Shown in pieces: positions 9,654 through 20,400 of a stretch of DNA of 64,000 nt. Each line of letters opens with the position of its first letter. Position 1 is the stretch's first letter. Source of the stretch: JADGRB01 sp963835825. Lineage in GTDB: Bacteria > Myxococcota_A > Polyangia > Fen-1088. The stretch lies in assembly GCA_963835825.1 (NCBI GenBank), contig CAWIGZ010000001.1:558001-622000 (forward strand). Reading direction: 5' to 3'. Below the pieces are notes generated by a model. It saw only the letters and a program-made list of their open reading frames with translations, did not search any database and was not told the origin of the DNA. A program made the position numbers and the translations under genes.

Positions 9654-11627
9654 GCTAAGCAGATCGAGCTCGTCCTGGCGGCCTTCGAGGCGGAGCAATT
9701 TCTGCTCTTGGCCGGCGAGGCGCTCTCGCATCTCGCGGCCGGGCGGGCTGAACGCGAAGTCGGCCGCGCGGCGGGCATAGGTGTCCCAATCCCGAGTTCG
9801 TCGGGCGGCCCGCGCGCGCACCGTCCCTGATCGCGTTCACGATCTGTTCGCGCGAGTGGCCGGTGACGGCCAACCGGACGGCGACCTCTGCGTCGAGGCG
9901 CGACGGATCCGCCCGCCGCTCCGGCTGCTCCCGGACGACGGCGGCCAAGTGGCGACTGGTAGATCGCTGCGGGCGTCATCGACTCCGGGCGGCGGTCGGC
10001 AGGCGGTCGGGCGTCGGCCTCTGATGGTTCGGAGTCGCTCGCGCTCGGCGGCGATGGCCTGCTGGAGCTCCGGATTGGTGATCTTGAAGCCGTGCTCGGC
10101 GGCCAGCTCGACGCAGATTCGCTTGAACTGCGCGTCGCCGCGGATCCAAAACTCTCCCCACTTCTGCGCGCTCAACTGAAGCGCGGCCAGGACGGCTTCG
10201 CGGCTGCGGCCGTCGTGGATGTCGATGGTCTTGCCGCGATCGGTGAAGGCGGGCGACCTGCGGGAGCCTGGCAGGTGGTAGTGGACTCTGCCGCCGTCCA
10301 GCACGGCGGTCACCGCGCGGATGTCGCGCGGGGTCGGCTGGTCGAACGGTCGAGCCCTCGATCGTGGCGGGGCGCCGCGTCCGGTGGCGCCACTTGTCTG
10401 CCGCGTCGCGGTCGAAGCGGGCGAGCCATTCTTCGTACGAGGGGAACCGCTCCCGGTCGCGACGCCACGGCCGCTCGTTCGAGCTTCTGGCGGTCGCGGA
10501 GGTCGGCCTTCTCCTGCGCCTGGCGCGCGGCGGTGAGGCTGCGCAGGGCGTTGAGGGCGTCGCCCTTCCCCTTCCACGAGCCGCGGAAGATGTCGGCGCG
10601 CTCCTTCCGATGCCGGTCGGCGAGCTGGCGCCATTCGTCGCGCTGGCGGTCCACGCGCTCTCCCTGCTCGGCGCGCTCTTCGTAGTGCTTGCGGCGCTGC
10701 TCCAGGTAGGCCGCCAGCAAGGGCGCCGCCGGGTCGAGCGGTCGGGGCGGGGCGGCCTTCTGCTGGGCGGCGGGAGGGCGGGTGCAGGCGCCGGCTCGAA
10801 GTCGCCAAGCCTCTTCGGAGCGCGGACATGGAGCAGTCGCGGCCGGCGACGCTGGCCTTGACCGGCTGGTCGCCGATCCAGAGGAGCGCGCCCGAGCCCT
10901 TCTTCTCGAACCGCATCCCGGCCTTGCGCGAGCGCCTCGTGCAGCTCGCGCCAGCTCCCGGCGCGGCGGATGATGGGTGCCGCCTCCTCGATGGCGATGC
11001 GCTCGGCGCTGCGCGCCCCGACGCGCTCCTCGAACGCCATCGCACGCGCGGAGGGCTGGCGCTCGGCTCTCGCGGCGCTTGACGAGCTTGATCTCGCCGT
11101 CGACGTCGGGCGCGTAGAGCGCCCTGCGCCTCGGGCTCCCAGCCCTGGCGCAGCTCGATCCTGGCGATGGCGCGGTGGGCGACCTTGTGGTCGTAGCCCT
11201 TGTTGACGGTGACGAGCTTCTCCGACTCGGGATGCACGCGGTTGACGGCGAGGTGGAGGTGCCAGTTGTGGGTGTCGCTGTGAAGCGCGTAGATGGCCTG
11301 GTGGTCTGCCAGGCCCATCTCGCCGAGGAACATCCTGACCGCCTCGTCGGCCTGAGCGGCGCGTGGGCTGCTCGCCCTCCCGCCAGCTCAAGATCCAGTG
11401 CTGGACGGGCTTGGCGTCGCGGCGGGCGACCTCGGCGAGATCGATCATCTCCTGGACCTGGCCGTCGTGGTCGATCGGCGAGGAAGTTGAGCCCGCCGCG
11501 GTGCTCGACCTTCTCGCCGTCGCCGCCCGCGCGCGGGACCGGCGATGTAGTCGGCCAGGTCGCGGACATTCGCGGCGAGGCTCTTGGGCGCGCGCCAGCT
11601 TCGAGGCGGCACCTTCTTGACAATCAC
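9630..11627 (-). pseudogene. traI: TraI/MobA-type relaxase with LPD7 domain (frameshifted)
   Basis: A MOB-P type relaxase, which nicks one strand at oriT and leads it into the recipient. Motifs seen in successive frames are HWILSWREGEQPT, then motif III HSDTHNWHLHLAVNRVHP. The LPD7 region follows (FTDRGKTIDIHDGRSREA, then QKWGEFWIRGD, then AAEHGFKITNPELQ). The tail (AVRLAVTGHSREQ, then WDTYARRAADFAF) reaches a stop at 9630. At least three frame changes are needed. The GTG start overlaps the stop of the TraJ-like gene as GTGA. The catalytic Tyr of motif I cannot be assigned with confidence. Confidence 0.75.
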
Positions 11628-11949
11628 GGCGCGCCTCCGTCGCCGGCCGCGAGACGGGCGATGGCGGCGCGCAGGTCGGCGAGGGCGGCGGCGGTCTGCG
11701 GCGCTGATAGGCGCCGCCGCTGTCGAGGTGGACCTTCTTGAGCAGGCCGCCGAGGCGCCGCAGCTCGCGGATGGTCGTCGCGTCGGTGCGCGGCACGACC
11801 GGCCGGCCGAGCGCCCGCGCCCTGACCAGCTCCGCGACGGGGACGCCGGCAACGGCGGCCATGCCGCGGAGCCGCGCCTTCTCGGCGGGCGCCACGCGCA
11901 CGTCGAGGCGCTCCGTGAGCCCGGCGGCGCCCTTCTTAGCGAACGGCAT
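11624..11949 (-). CDS. TraJ/MobC-like oriT-binding protein (frameshifted)
   Basis: About 108 residues with a ribbon-helix-helix-type start: LTERLDVRVAPAEKARLRG, then VAELVRARALGRP and a conserved tail LRRLGGLLKKVHLDSGGAY. Such proteins bind the inverted repeat beside nic and recruit the relaxase. The annotated span is not a whole number of codons, so one indel lies after residue 90; the last residues (LADLRAAIARLAAG) are in another frame. The stop overlaps the relaxase GTG, making a two-gene unit transcribed away from the candidate oriT. Confidence 0.65.
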
Positions 11950-12487
11950 CGGCGGCGCCTCCGGTCTGGTGGCTGCGAGAAGCGATAGCGCCGAGCAGCT
12001 CCGGCGTCTGGGGACGCCTCGCACGAGAGAAGCGGAGCGCCGAGCGGGCGGGGCGTCGGGGGCCTTGGGAGGACACGTGCGGCGCCAGCCGCATGTGTCC
12101 GGACAAGGCCCCATCCTGCTACGCCTCCAATCCACACTAGATCGAGAGCGACTCAGGGAAGCGAGGTTCCACGACATCGGTTCTCGGACGAATCCCCGAC
12201 GTCGTTCGTCTCGGGAGCGCCACCGAACGAATCGTCTTTTCCTGCGAGAACCAATGCAGAGCGAGCTGATGTCGTCGCTTGCGAGGACACCAGCCCAGCC
12301 AGTCGAACGATGACAGCGGGTCGCGGCGGGCACATCACCCTGGAGTTATCGGCCGGCGAGAGCGATTTGTTGCCAGGCAGAGGCAACGAATGCGCCTGAA
12401 AACGCGAAAACCAATGTGAGCGGCTGGGTTCGTCCGCCAGGACGGAACCAGCGGACCCCGCCGGCCGACCAGGACGAGGAGCAATCG
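11950..12487. other. Non-coding gap between divergent mobilisation genes
   Basis: A 538-base region with no credible gene. Besides the oriT candidate it holds two direct repeats, GCGAGAACCAATG at about 12244 and GCGAAAACCAATG at 12404, each followed by a similar GAGCG-containing tail, which could be binding sites of the TraK- or TraL-like proteins. Promoters for both arms must lie here, but I cannot point to them. Confidence 0.5.
12071..12120 (+). other. Candidate oriT: inverted repeat plus IncP-type nic
   Basis: An inverted repeat, GGACACGTGCGGC (12071-12083) against GCCGCATGTGTCC (12088-12100), matches at 12 of 13 positions. It is followed by CATCCTGC at 12112-12119. The IncP nic consensus is YATCCTG followed by a pyrimidine, with cleavage after the G. 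Order (repeat, then nic), position (between the TraJ-like and TraK-like genes) and relaxase type all agree with RP4-like origins. The spacing from repeat to nic is longer than I recall for RP4. Confidence 0.6.
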
Positions 12488-13010
12488 ATGGTCGATGCAC
12501 GCGTGAACAGATTGAAGAGCTGCAGGACGAGCGCTGACGCAGGCGCCAGAGCCACCTGCAGACAGCGTCAACACCACGAAGCAGGAAACCGTGCGGTCAA
12601 CTCGTCGGGGAGATTCAGGCGCTCCAGCGGCGGGGCTACACCCTGGAACAGGTCGCGGAGCATGTTCCAGGGCAGAGGGATCCTGCTGACGACGCCCACC
12701 CTGAAGAACTACCTGGCGCGCGCAAAGGCGCCTCGGAAACGGGAGAGCTGGGAAGAAAGCGAAGGCGGGGGGAGGCGCGAAAGCGCCTGCCCCTGCCGCG
12801 GCTGCGCTGGGCGTAAGCGCCGCCGGACACCGGCGGTGGGGAGAAGAAGCGAAGCGACGGCGGCGACGCGCGCCGGCAGCGCGCGGACCAGGCCCGGCGT
12901 CGCGGAAGCGAGGGCCGCAGGCGGAGGGAGCCTCTCCGGAGGCGCCCGACGGCAGCAAGCTCCGCAGCGGCAAGGACGCATTCCTGATCAAGGACAAGGA
13001 CAACTACTAA
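12488..13010 (+). CDS. TraK-like mobilisation accessory protein (frameshifted)
   Basis: A small basic protein. The recognisable part is LVGEIQALQRRGYTLEQVAEHV followed, after a one-base shift near 12669, by LLTTPTLKNYLARAK; this is the helix-turn-helix-like block found in proteins at the start of traKLM/stb-type operons. A long Lys/Ala/Gly-rich stretch follows, and the end KDAFLIKDKDNY is followed by TAA at 13008. Earlier shifts blur the N-terminus, so ATG 12488 is tentative. It is 15 bases upstream of the TraL-like gene and points away from oriT. Confidence 0.5.
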
Positions 13011-13025
13011 CAAGGAGAGTCGATC

Positions 13026-13713
13026 ATGGAGAAACCAATCTTTCTCGTCGGCGGTGGCAAGGGCGGCGTCGGCAAGTCACTGCTGTCGATCGCGCTCGTC
13101 GACTACGTGGACGCGACGGACGGGCGACCGTTCCTGGTCGAAACGGACACCTCGGTCCCCGACGTCTACAAGACGTACAGGCGGCGAGATCGGCGCCGAG
13201 CTGGTGAACCTCGACGAGCGCGAGGGATGGATCGAGCTGCTGAACCTGGTCGAGAGCCAGGCCGGAGAGACACGATCGTCATCAACACGGGGGCGCGGAA
13301 CCAGACCGGCATCAGCAACTTCGGCAAGACGCTGCGGAAGGCGCTGCCGCAGCTCAAGCGGAAGCTGGTCGTGTTCTGGCTGATCGACCGGAAGCGGGAG
13401 AGCCTGGAGCTGCTCTCGGACTTCATCGAGACGCTGCCGGAGGCAGAGATCAACGTCGTCCGGAACATGTACCTCGGGCACCGAGCGGAAGTTCGAGCTG
13501 TACAACGGATCGAAGATGCGCGCGTCGATCGAGCAGACCGGCGGCCGGTCACTGAACTTCCCCGAGCTGGCGGATCGGGTGACCGACGCCATGAACAAGG
13601 GACGGTTGACGGTCGCGAAGGCGATCGAGGAGCTGTCCTTCGGCGATCGGATGGAGATCGAAGCGATGGCGGGACGAGTGCAAGGAGATGTTCGCCGAGG
13701 TGATCCGTGAGTG
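13026..13713 (+). CDS. TraL/StbB-like ParA-family ATPase (frameshifted)
   Basis: A P-loop ATPase of the MinD/ParA type with the deviant Walker A GGGKGGVGKS at residues 9-18, followed by LVETDTSVPDVYKTY. After frame changes near 13185 and 13270 it continues with TIVINTGARNQ, VVFWLIDRKRESLELL and NFPELADRVTDAMNK. AAGGAG precedes the ATG. One base must be dropped for the span to be whole codons. In IncP and related plasmids an ATPase at this place follows the oriT-binding protein. It overlaps the start of the next gene by seven bases. Confidence 0.65.
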
Positions 13714-14373
13714 ATCTGGAGGACGCGCTTCGCGCGACTCGCTCGGGCATCAACCGACGCGACAAGGAGCGGCAACGTCTCTATCGCGTTCGCGACGCGC
13801 TGAAGTTGAAGGCCACGGACGCGCGTCTGGCTCCTGCTGATGGCGCTCCAGCATTACGAGACGCTGTACGAAAAGATCCCGGCACGCATCGCCGAGGAGG
13901 TGGAGCGCGCGACGAAAGACGACTCGCCTTACGGCGGAGGCGCAGGCGAAGAGCCGCACAGGAGGAGACGAAGAAGGCGCTCATGGGAGCGGTGGAGCAG
14001 GCGGCCGTCGCGTCGAGGCGGGATGGTGCCAGAGCGGAACTGGTGAAACGCGTCGGCGTTCTGGCGGGAGGTGTCATCGCTGGAGGCCTGATCATCTTCC
14101 TTCTCGCCTTTCATGCGGGGCACGTCAAAGGAGAGGCCACAGCCCGGGATCAATCCCGGTCAGAGTACGGGTACATGGCGGCGGCGGCCTCGTGGGCGAA
14201 CACACCGGAGGGACGTGTCGCTTTCGAATCTGGCCAGTGCCGGTAGCCTGCGGGACCTGGCGACCTGTTCCCGTCCCGGTTGGGAAATCAAGAACGGTCA
14301 GTGCTTCGTACGGCCGGCAAAAGGATCCACCTACGGTTGGAGTCTTCCACGGACAGACGGAGAAAGACACTGA
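13707..14373 (+). CDS. TraM/StbC-like membrane protein (frameshifted)
   Basis: Starts with GTG at 13707, overlapping the ATPase stop. The reading shifts near 13830 (HYETLYEKIPARIAEEVER) and 13940. A clear frame then follows with a single membrane helix VLAGGVIAGGLIIFLLAF and a soluble tail (AAAASWANTPEGRVAF, then after a shift LRDLATCSRPGWEIKNGQC, with two Cys). The third gene of traKLM/stb-like operons typically has this one-helix layout. Function is inferred from position only. Confidence 0.5.
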
Positions 14374-14429
14374 GAGGCGCGGGCTCGAGGGCCCTTCTCG
14401 CGCCTCTGAGCCACCCCGCGTGGCCCCTC

Positions 14430-14900
14430 GAGGAGGGATGTCCACGGGCCGCTGGCGCTGGATGTCGCGGCCGCTGCCGACGGAAGCCTTCATCGACGGC
14501 GAGTGGAAGGCGGCTTGCGTGAACATCGACTACCGACGTCGAGGTCGAGCCATCACTACTACTCGGTGCCGCACGCCCCCCTGCACCAGAAGATCGAGCT
14601 GCGGATCGGCGCAGGGACCGTCCAGAGCTTTCACCGCGGACGGCACGTGACGTCGCACACGCGGAGCTTCCCCGCGGGCGTCACACGACGGTGGCCGCGC
14701 ACACGTCGTGCGCGCACCAGGCGCACCTCGAGTGGTCGCCGAAGCGGCTCATTTCCTGGGTGGCCACAGTCGGCAGGCAGACCGAAGCGCCGGTGACGTC
14801 CATCCTGAGCGAGCGCCCACATCCGGAGCAGGGCTACCGCTCGTGCCTCGACATCCTGCGGCTCGGCAAGCGCTTCGGTCGTGAATGGCTCGAGGCACAA
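14430..14900 (+). pseudogene. istA: IS21-family IstA C-terminal fragment
   Basis: Reading across three frames gives the C-terminal part of an IS21 transposase: PLPTEAFIDGEWKAACVNIDY, then HYYSVPHA and HQKIELRIGAGTVQSFHRG, then HLEWSPKRLISWVATVG and HPEQGYRSCLDILRLGKRFG. The catalytic DDE core, the N-terminus and the istB partner are missing, and no terminal repeats are visible. It sits just after the mobilisation module, so it marks an old insertion or a rearrangement point in the island. Confidence 0.7.
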
Positions 14901-15022
14901 CCGCGATTTGGGTGCGGGTCAGGCTGGCACCGCGAGCGTCTCGCCGTGTCGGACGACGAGGTGGGGGACTGTTTCGGAAGCCCGACACATCCGCGACGGT
15001 AACGATAATCCGCGGCGATTTG

Positions 15023-16036
15023 CTAGTGCGGGGAGCCCGGCATCCTGATCCCTCGAAAGCGAACGGACGACCCTCTTACCACGCTGGCCGTCGGAGCGGC
15101 GCCGTCGCCCGTTCCGCCGCAGAGAGTACAAACGCCCCCGGTGCAGGCAGCACCGATTGCGCACAGGTCGGAAGTAGTACAGACCGCTCCCAGGTTGAGG
15201 GGCCCGCTACACACGTTGCCCGCGTCAGGGCTTGTGGAACACCCGCCGCCGTCCGGCAGGGTGAACGCCTCACACGTCAAGCTCGTCGCGTCGCAAAGGG
15301 CGGCGGGCTGCGTCGGATCGCAGTAAATGACCGAGTTCGGGGCGCACGGCTGGCCGACAGAGGGAAGCTTGGCGCAGACATTGGTAGTCGGGTCGCAATA
15401 GCCGTCGGCCGGGCAGAGCGTCGTGTCGACGCAACCGCCGCCCATCGCCACGGCCTCGGTGCAGACGGTCGTAGTCCCACTGGTCGGGGTTCGCGCACAG
15501 AGGAGACCGTTGGCGCAGGTGCTTCCTAGCAGGTCATCGGATTCGCAGGCTTGATTGAGAGGACTACTCGCTACGCAGGTTCCGCAGCTGCCGGAATTCG
15601 TCAGGCTGTTCCCGAAACAGCTCCCGCTCGCGCATTGCCAGGAGGTTCCGCAGGAGCCGCCGTTCGGAATCGTTCCCCCGCGCGGCAGGCACGCGCTAGA
15701 GATGGGCATCCCCGAGAGAAATGCGGCACAGCTCGTCGCCGCGATCGCCTCACCGCACTGCTGTGCCAGCGATGACGTCAGGCCCGTCTGCGGCGCGACG
15801 AGCTCCGCGTTGCACTGAGCGACATAGTAGGCTTTGCAGCTCGCGCCGTCCGGAAAACCCAAGAGCGCCATCCAACCCGGCTCGCAGGCTTCGACGCGAT
15901 CGCAATAGGCGCCCAAGGCGGCGCATCCTGCTCCGCTGCCGCCGCCGTCGGTCTTGCTCACGTTGGAGCCGCAGGCAACCGCCATCCCGCCCGAGAGGCC
16001 GACCACGCAGATGACCCTGCCCCAACGCCTACTCAT
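15023..16036 (-). CDS. Cys-rich lipoprotein
   Basis: A 337-residue lipoprotein with signal to about residue 21 and lipobox AVAC (Cys22). The mature part has dozens of Cys residues in short spaced groups, such as GGSCGTSWQCASGSCFG and GQPCAPNSVIYC, giving a knot-like extracellular domain. A proximal helical part (residues 40-110) also has paired Cys. This pattern is common in secreted proteins of Myxococcota, with no known function. The C-terminal about 25 residues after the last Cys are Arg-rich and may be unstructured. It is convergent with the IS21 fragment. Confidence 0.7.
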   Translation of the reverse strand: MSRRWGRVICVVGLSGGMAVACGSNVSKTDGGGSGAGCAALGAYCDRVEACEPGWMALLGFPDGASCKAYYVAQCNAELVAPQTGLTSSLAQQCGEAIAATSCAAFLSGMPISSACLPRGGTIPNGGSCGTSWQCASGSCFGNSLTNSGSCGTCVASSPLNQACESDDLLGSTCANGLLCARTPTSGTTTVCTEAVAMGGGCVDTTLCPADGYCDPTTNVCAKLPSVGQPCAPNSVIYCDPTQPAALCDATSLTCEAFTLPDGGGCSTSPDAGNVCSGPLNLGAVCTTSDLCAIGAACTGGVCTLCGGTGDGAAPTASVVRGSSVRFRGIRMPGSPH

Positions 16037-16245
16037 GCGCGCGACGATATCCGCTTTCTGCGCGAGTGGTCAAGAAACGGACCCCGTACCAAGCGCGATG
16101 GTGTGGACGAATTCGGCGGCGGCCATTTCTCTGGCTAACAGCCCTGGCCTCAGTGGCTCCGCCGCTCAGGAGCTGCCTTGAGCGGTCGCGAGAGGCGGAG
16201 CTAATTACGCCACGGGTCGCCAGACTCATGGCCGGATCGCGAAAT

Positions 16246-17394
16246 TCATGGGTTCTTCGGCGCGCGAGCGACGTAGCCGTCTCCGATGCTTCCGAAGATC
16301 CAGTAGACGTACTGGTCGTCGACGGCGATAGATTCGAATGAGCCCTCTCCCGAGACGATCGCAATCGCGGGGCCGCCGCCCTTAGGCGCCTTCATGATGT
16401 GGCCCGAAAGGTGATCGCCCCAATAGACGAACGTATCGTCGAGCGCGACGGCGAGAGGTTGGGCTTGGTTACTGGCGATGACGGTCGTCGGCACTGGCGG
16501 CACGCCCAACTTGCCGAGGCTCAGGATTGCTCCGTTGAGCGTGCCGTTGGTCACATTCGCGTGGGCGCCTAGTCCCACGAATAGGCTGCTAGCGTCGACC
16601 GCGATGCCGTACGGCGAGTCGACTCCGGCAACCAACGTTGCGACCGGCCCACTCCCGTCGCACGGAACTCTGTAAACGTTCCCGGAGGTCGCTCCCAAGT
16701 CGCCGTAGTCGGTCCAATATGCATATTGGGCGTCGACCGCGAGATGTCCGCCGTCCAAATAGACGGCGGGTGTCAATGGCTGCGCGGTTCCTCCGCTGAC
16801 TGGTATGCGCACAATCCCGCCCGGATTGCTCGGGTCAGAGCCCGTGATCCAGTAAACGAATCCGTTGACGACTCTGACTCGCCTCGCGGCGAACTGCTGT
16901 GGGGCAAGCGTGGTGATTTGGCCTCCAGCTTTCGGGATGCTACCCACAAAGGTGTTCGCTCCCTTGTCGGCGGTGAAGTAGACGGATGTGTCGTCGACGT
17001 CCAACGTCGGAAGCCCGCCCGTTGGAATCTGGGTAAGCAACTGCGGAGATCCACCCACCTTCGAGGCCCGCTGGATCGTGCCGGAATTGTAACTCGTCCA
17101 GTAGACGTAGTTTTGGTCCAATGCGAAATCCGTCGGAGCGCCCGGGTCCAGCGCGAGGAGCACCCGTGTGCTGGCATCAGTCGCGTCGGCGCCGTTGGTC
17201 GCATCCAACCGGTGGTCCAACGATGCGACATCGCGGCGGGCGTCGAGGCCGGCATCAGGTCCAGGCCCGATCCTGGTGGAACGGCATCCCGAACATCCGG
17301 TGGCTGTCAACGCACTCGCGACGGCTAGGACCGTCCACAACGATCTGCCATTTCGGAATTGACACCCACTCTCTGCCCACGGTACACATCTCAT
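16246..17394 (-). CDS. Lipoprotein with beta-propeller repeats
   Basis: About 382 residues. The signal ends in TATGC at about Cys34, followed by an Asp-rich linker. The rest is a repeat domain: six or seven units with the pattern (D)xxYVYW(T/G)xxxxG-x-I-x-(R/K)xP-x-GG, for example NYVYWTSYNSGTIQRASK and DTFVYWGDHLSGHIMKAPK. This is a six- or seven-bladed propeller of the DUF5050 or NHL/YVTN kind. No catalytic residues are seen. The upstream in-frame sequence is antisense to the next gene and is not coding. The proposed ATG is only 15 bases from the divergent start at 17410, so one of the two starts may be misplaced. Confidence 0.75.
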   Translation of the reverse strand: MRCVPWAESGCQFRNGRSLWTVLAVASALTATGCSGCRSTRIGPGPDAGLDARRDVASLDHRLDATNGADATDASTRVLLALDPGAPTDFALDQNYVYWTSYNSGTIQRASKVGGSPQLLTQIPTGGLPTLDVDDTSVYFTADKGANTFVGSIPKAGGQITTLAPQQFAARRVRVVNGFVYWITGSDPSNPGGIVRIPVSGGTAQPLTPAVYLDGGHLAVDAQYAYWTDYGDLGATSGNVYRVPCDGSGPVATLVAGVDSPYGIAVDASSLFVGLGAHANVTNGTLNGAILSLGKLGVPPVPTTVIASNQAQPLAVALDDTFVYWGDHLSGHIMKAPKGGGPAIAIVSGEGSFESIAVDDQYVYWIFGSIGDGYVARAPKNP

Positions 17395-17409
17395 CCGACG
17401 GAGGTTACC

Positions 17410-20400
17410 ATGTCGAGATGGTCGGTCGTGCGTTTTGTCGGGGGTCTCGCCTTCGCTTGTTGTTTGCTGGGCGGCGAGCTGGTCGCAAGGGCTCAGGTGG
17501 TTAATGCTTGGCCACACGACCCTAACTACTTGGCGGAGCTCAATTCCTACATTTCTGATGTCTTTCCTTCCGGTGAACCACATCCGCTCCTTCAAATCGT
17601 GCGGACGATCAACGTCGAAGGCTTTTCCTCGACGGTGGCAGCCACCAGCCAGGTCATGAGCTTTGGTCCGTTCCGAGCCCGGAACGATCAAGCACTGAAT
17701 GGCGTCGAACCCGGTCCTGGCCTCCCGGGCAACGGGGCCGGCCAGGCAGAGACGTTCGCTGTCGCCATCATGGCCCGTTCCCCGCAAAGCCCCAACTTCA
17801 CCCCCGCTCTTACAGAGATAGGGCGTGAGGAGTTCACGTTGCAAGCGGGTCAAGAGAAGACCTTCACCATCACGGTGAATATGCCCGGAGCACTCAGCGC
17901 CGTAGATATTCGGGCCGAGGTCGCCGACTCTGTAATTCCGATTCCAGACCCTATCCCTGCAGACTTCACCCAGGGGACCTTCCAGATCAGCAAGTCGATT
18001 TCGCCCGATTGCGCAGTCGCTGATGCGTCCTGTCTTCAAGTGGGCATCGATCCCCTTGGGATAGAGCTCGCATTGGCACCCGTCACGATCCTCTACGAGC
18101 CGCCGGGAAACTGTAGCTCCGCGAGCTTCAGCGCCAACGCGTTGCAGGGGACATCGCTCGCCTTCGACCAAGCGAACGCGGTAGGCAACGGCACGCTGAC
18201 GACCATTCCAGATCCTTCGGGGAGTTCGACGACCAGTAGCGTCACGGCAACAAAGACGGACGACACCTCCAAGTCGATTCAAGTCCAGGTGGCGCTCGGA
18301 GCGACCTTCTTCACACAGGAGTCGACGACGAACTGTAACCAGCCGCCGACGAGCTGCTCGAGTCGGACCACGGGGGGGCCAGGACACGGCGATGTCTTCG
18401 TGCTTCTCGACAATGCCCCTATCGTCTACTGGAACACCGGCAACCTCTCGAATGCACGCTTTGCAGGTGAGGGTGAACCTATTCCACCGGGGCAGCTGCC
18501 GTCCGCGCATATAAGCTTCACCGCGGACGATGTGAAGAACATTCCTGCGCAGCTTCCCGGCACGATGGCTGTTCGCACTCAGGCGGATCGCAATGCTGTC
18601 CTCTCTCTGGACCCGTTGGTGGCCCTCGCGCAGGCGAGCTCGGGTGGGGCGGCGACGACCGCGCCTGTACTGTCGCTGCCGTTGCCGCGTTACGTTCCGT
18701 TGAATCTCGGGGTTGGCCCGGGTCCGAACGAATCTCAGCAGATCGTTGAATCGGTGACCGATACTCAGGCGACCACTGGGGTTATCAAAACCGCAATCGA
18801 CCAGGTGAACTCGTCGATGACGGCGGCGAACGGCGCGACCACCGTGCTCGAGAAAATCGACCTCGACGCGATCGGTTCAAACGGAATCGCGGGGTCAGCC
18901 GCAAAGAAGCTCGCCGCCTCCGGCAACCCGGCATTCGGCTTCATCGGATCCGAGATTGACTCTCTCCTGGGCACGTTGACCGCCCAACCGACCACGAAGA
19001 CGACGATGCAGACGACTCTGACCAACTCGACGACGGTTGGTTCGGCTAACATCGGCGGGTCGGTGCAGAACGCCTGTTTTAGGGATTCGACCCGATCGCT
19101 GAACGTACAACTCTACTGGGATCAGCTGTTCGGTACGTTCGCGTACCAGGAGATCCCGGCGGCAATGGGAACACTCGCGCTCGACGTACAGGCAGCGGCC
19201 GCGGCGGTGATGAAGCCACTGGCGAACGTGGGTTGGGTGAAGACCATCATTACCGCAGAGAGCACGGTGGCGTCGTTCCCCCAGAGCATCGCCGAGCAGC
19301 TATCGGCGGTTGCCGGCGGCGGCAGCTTCACCTTGCAGCCGGTTCCGTCTGGCAGCTTCCAGGTGCACTCAGGATTCCTGGCGGGCGTGCCGAATGGAGT
19401 CAGCATTGGTGTTGCGGGGTTGACCGGGACCACGAGCGCCGATCCAGGGGTCTACCAGCAGGCGTTCTTCATCGTCGACCCGGCCGGAAACAACGACGGC
19501 GTGTTCTGGCAGACGATCGCCGTGGCCGCGTCGAACGCTTCGGCGAACGCGATGTGCAGCAGCGAGCCGAACGATGCCGCTCCTGGCACCGAGATCGTCA
19601 CCTGCTGCTCGCTCGCAGGCATCTGTGACAGTTTCGTCGCCTCCGGGGCGGGGCTCAAGATCCATCTCGAGGCGGAGAACAACAGTGCGAGCAGCGGTAC
19701 GACGGCCTCGGCCACCGCGGTGACGGGGAACGCGGATGGAGCGTACATCGAGTTCGCGGGCGTCGACCTGGGACCTCTCGATGGGCTTATCGCTTCGTTC
19801 ACCGGCCGGGCGCTACCGAGCGCCGCCGGGCAGACGGTCACACTCTGGGTCGACGGTCCGACCGCCGCCGGCGGAGGCACAGAACTGGCGCCCCTGGCAT
19901 TCGATGCAACGTCACAGAATTGTACGGGTTCTTGGGCCGATCAACATCAAACCCGCACCACGGTCGTGAACGGAGCGCCCTCGGGCACACACAACATCTT
20001 CGTGGTCTACAACGGCCCACCGGGCGACAGTCTCGACTGGATCGAACTCTCGTTCGAAGCCATTTCCCCGGTGGGTCCGCGCGTCCAGTATCGAGTCGGG
20101 GACGTCGGTCAGCCTCACGATAACCAGATTCAGCCATGGGTCAGTGTCGCGAACGACGGGACGACGGACATGACGCTCAAGAACCTGGTACTGCGGTATT
20201 GGTACACGATCGACAGCGGGGCGCCGCAGGCGCTGAACGTCGACTATGCGCCGTTCGGCTCCCAGAACGTCGCGGGGACCTTCGAGGCCCAGTTGGCGCC
20301 GAAGCAGGGCGCGGACTATGCGCTCGCGGTGTCGTTCCCGAATGCGACGTGCTTTGTACCGCCCGCGGGCTCGACGGGAGAGATCCATCTCCGTGTCAAC

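Noticed and set aside
9976..12333. 785-codon minus-strand frame
   Set aside because: Only pieces of it match the relaxase and TraJ; the rest is other-frame noise, and the full frame is not one protein.
12153..12500. 115-codon minus-strand frame between mobilisation genes
   Set aside because: Covers non-coding sequence with a direct repeat, and no ribosome site or family is visible.
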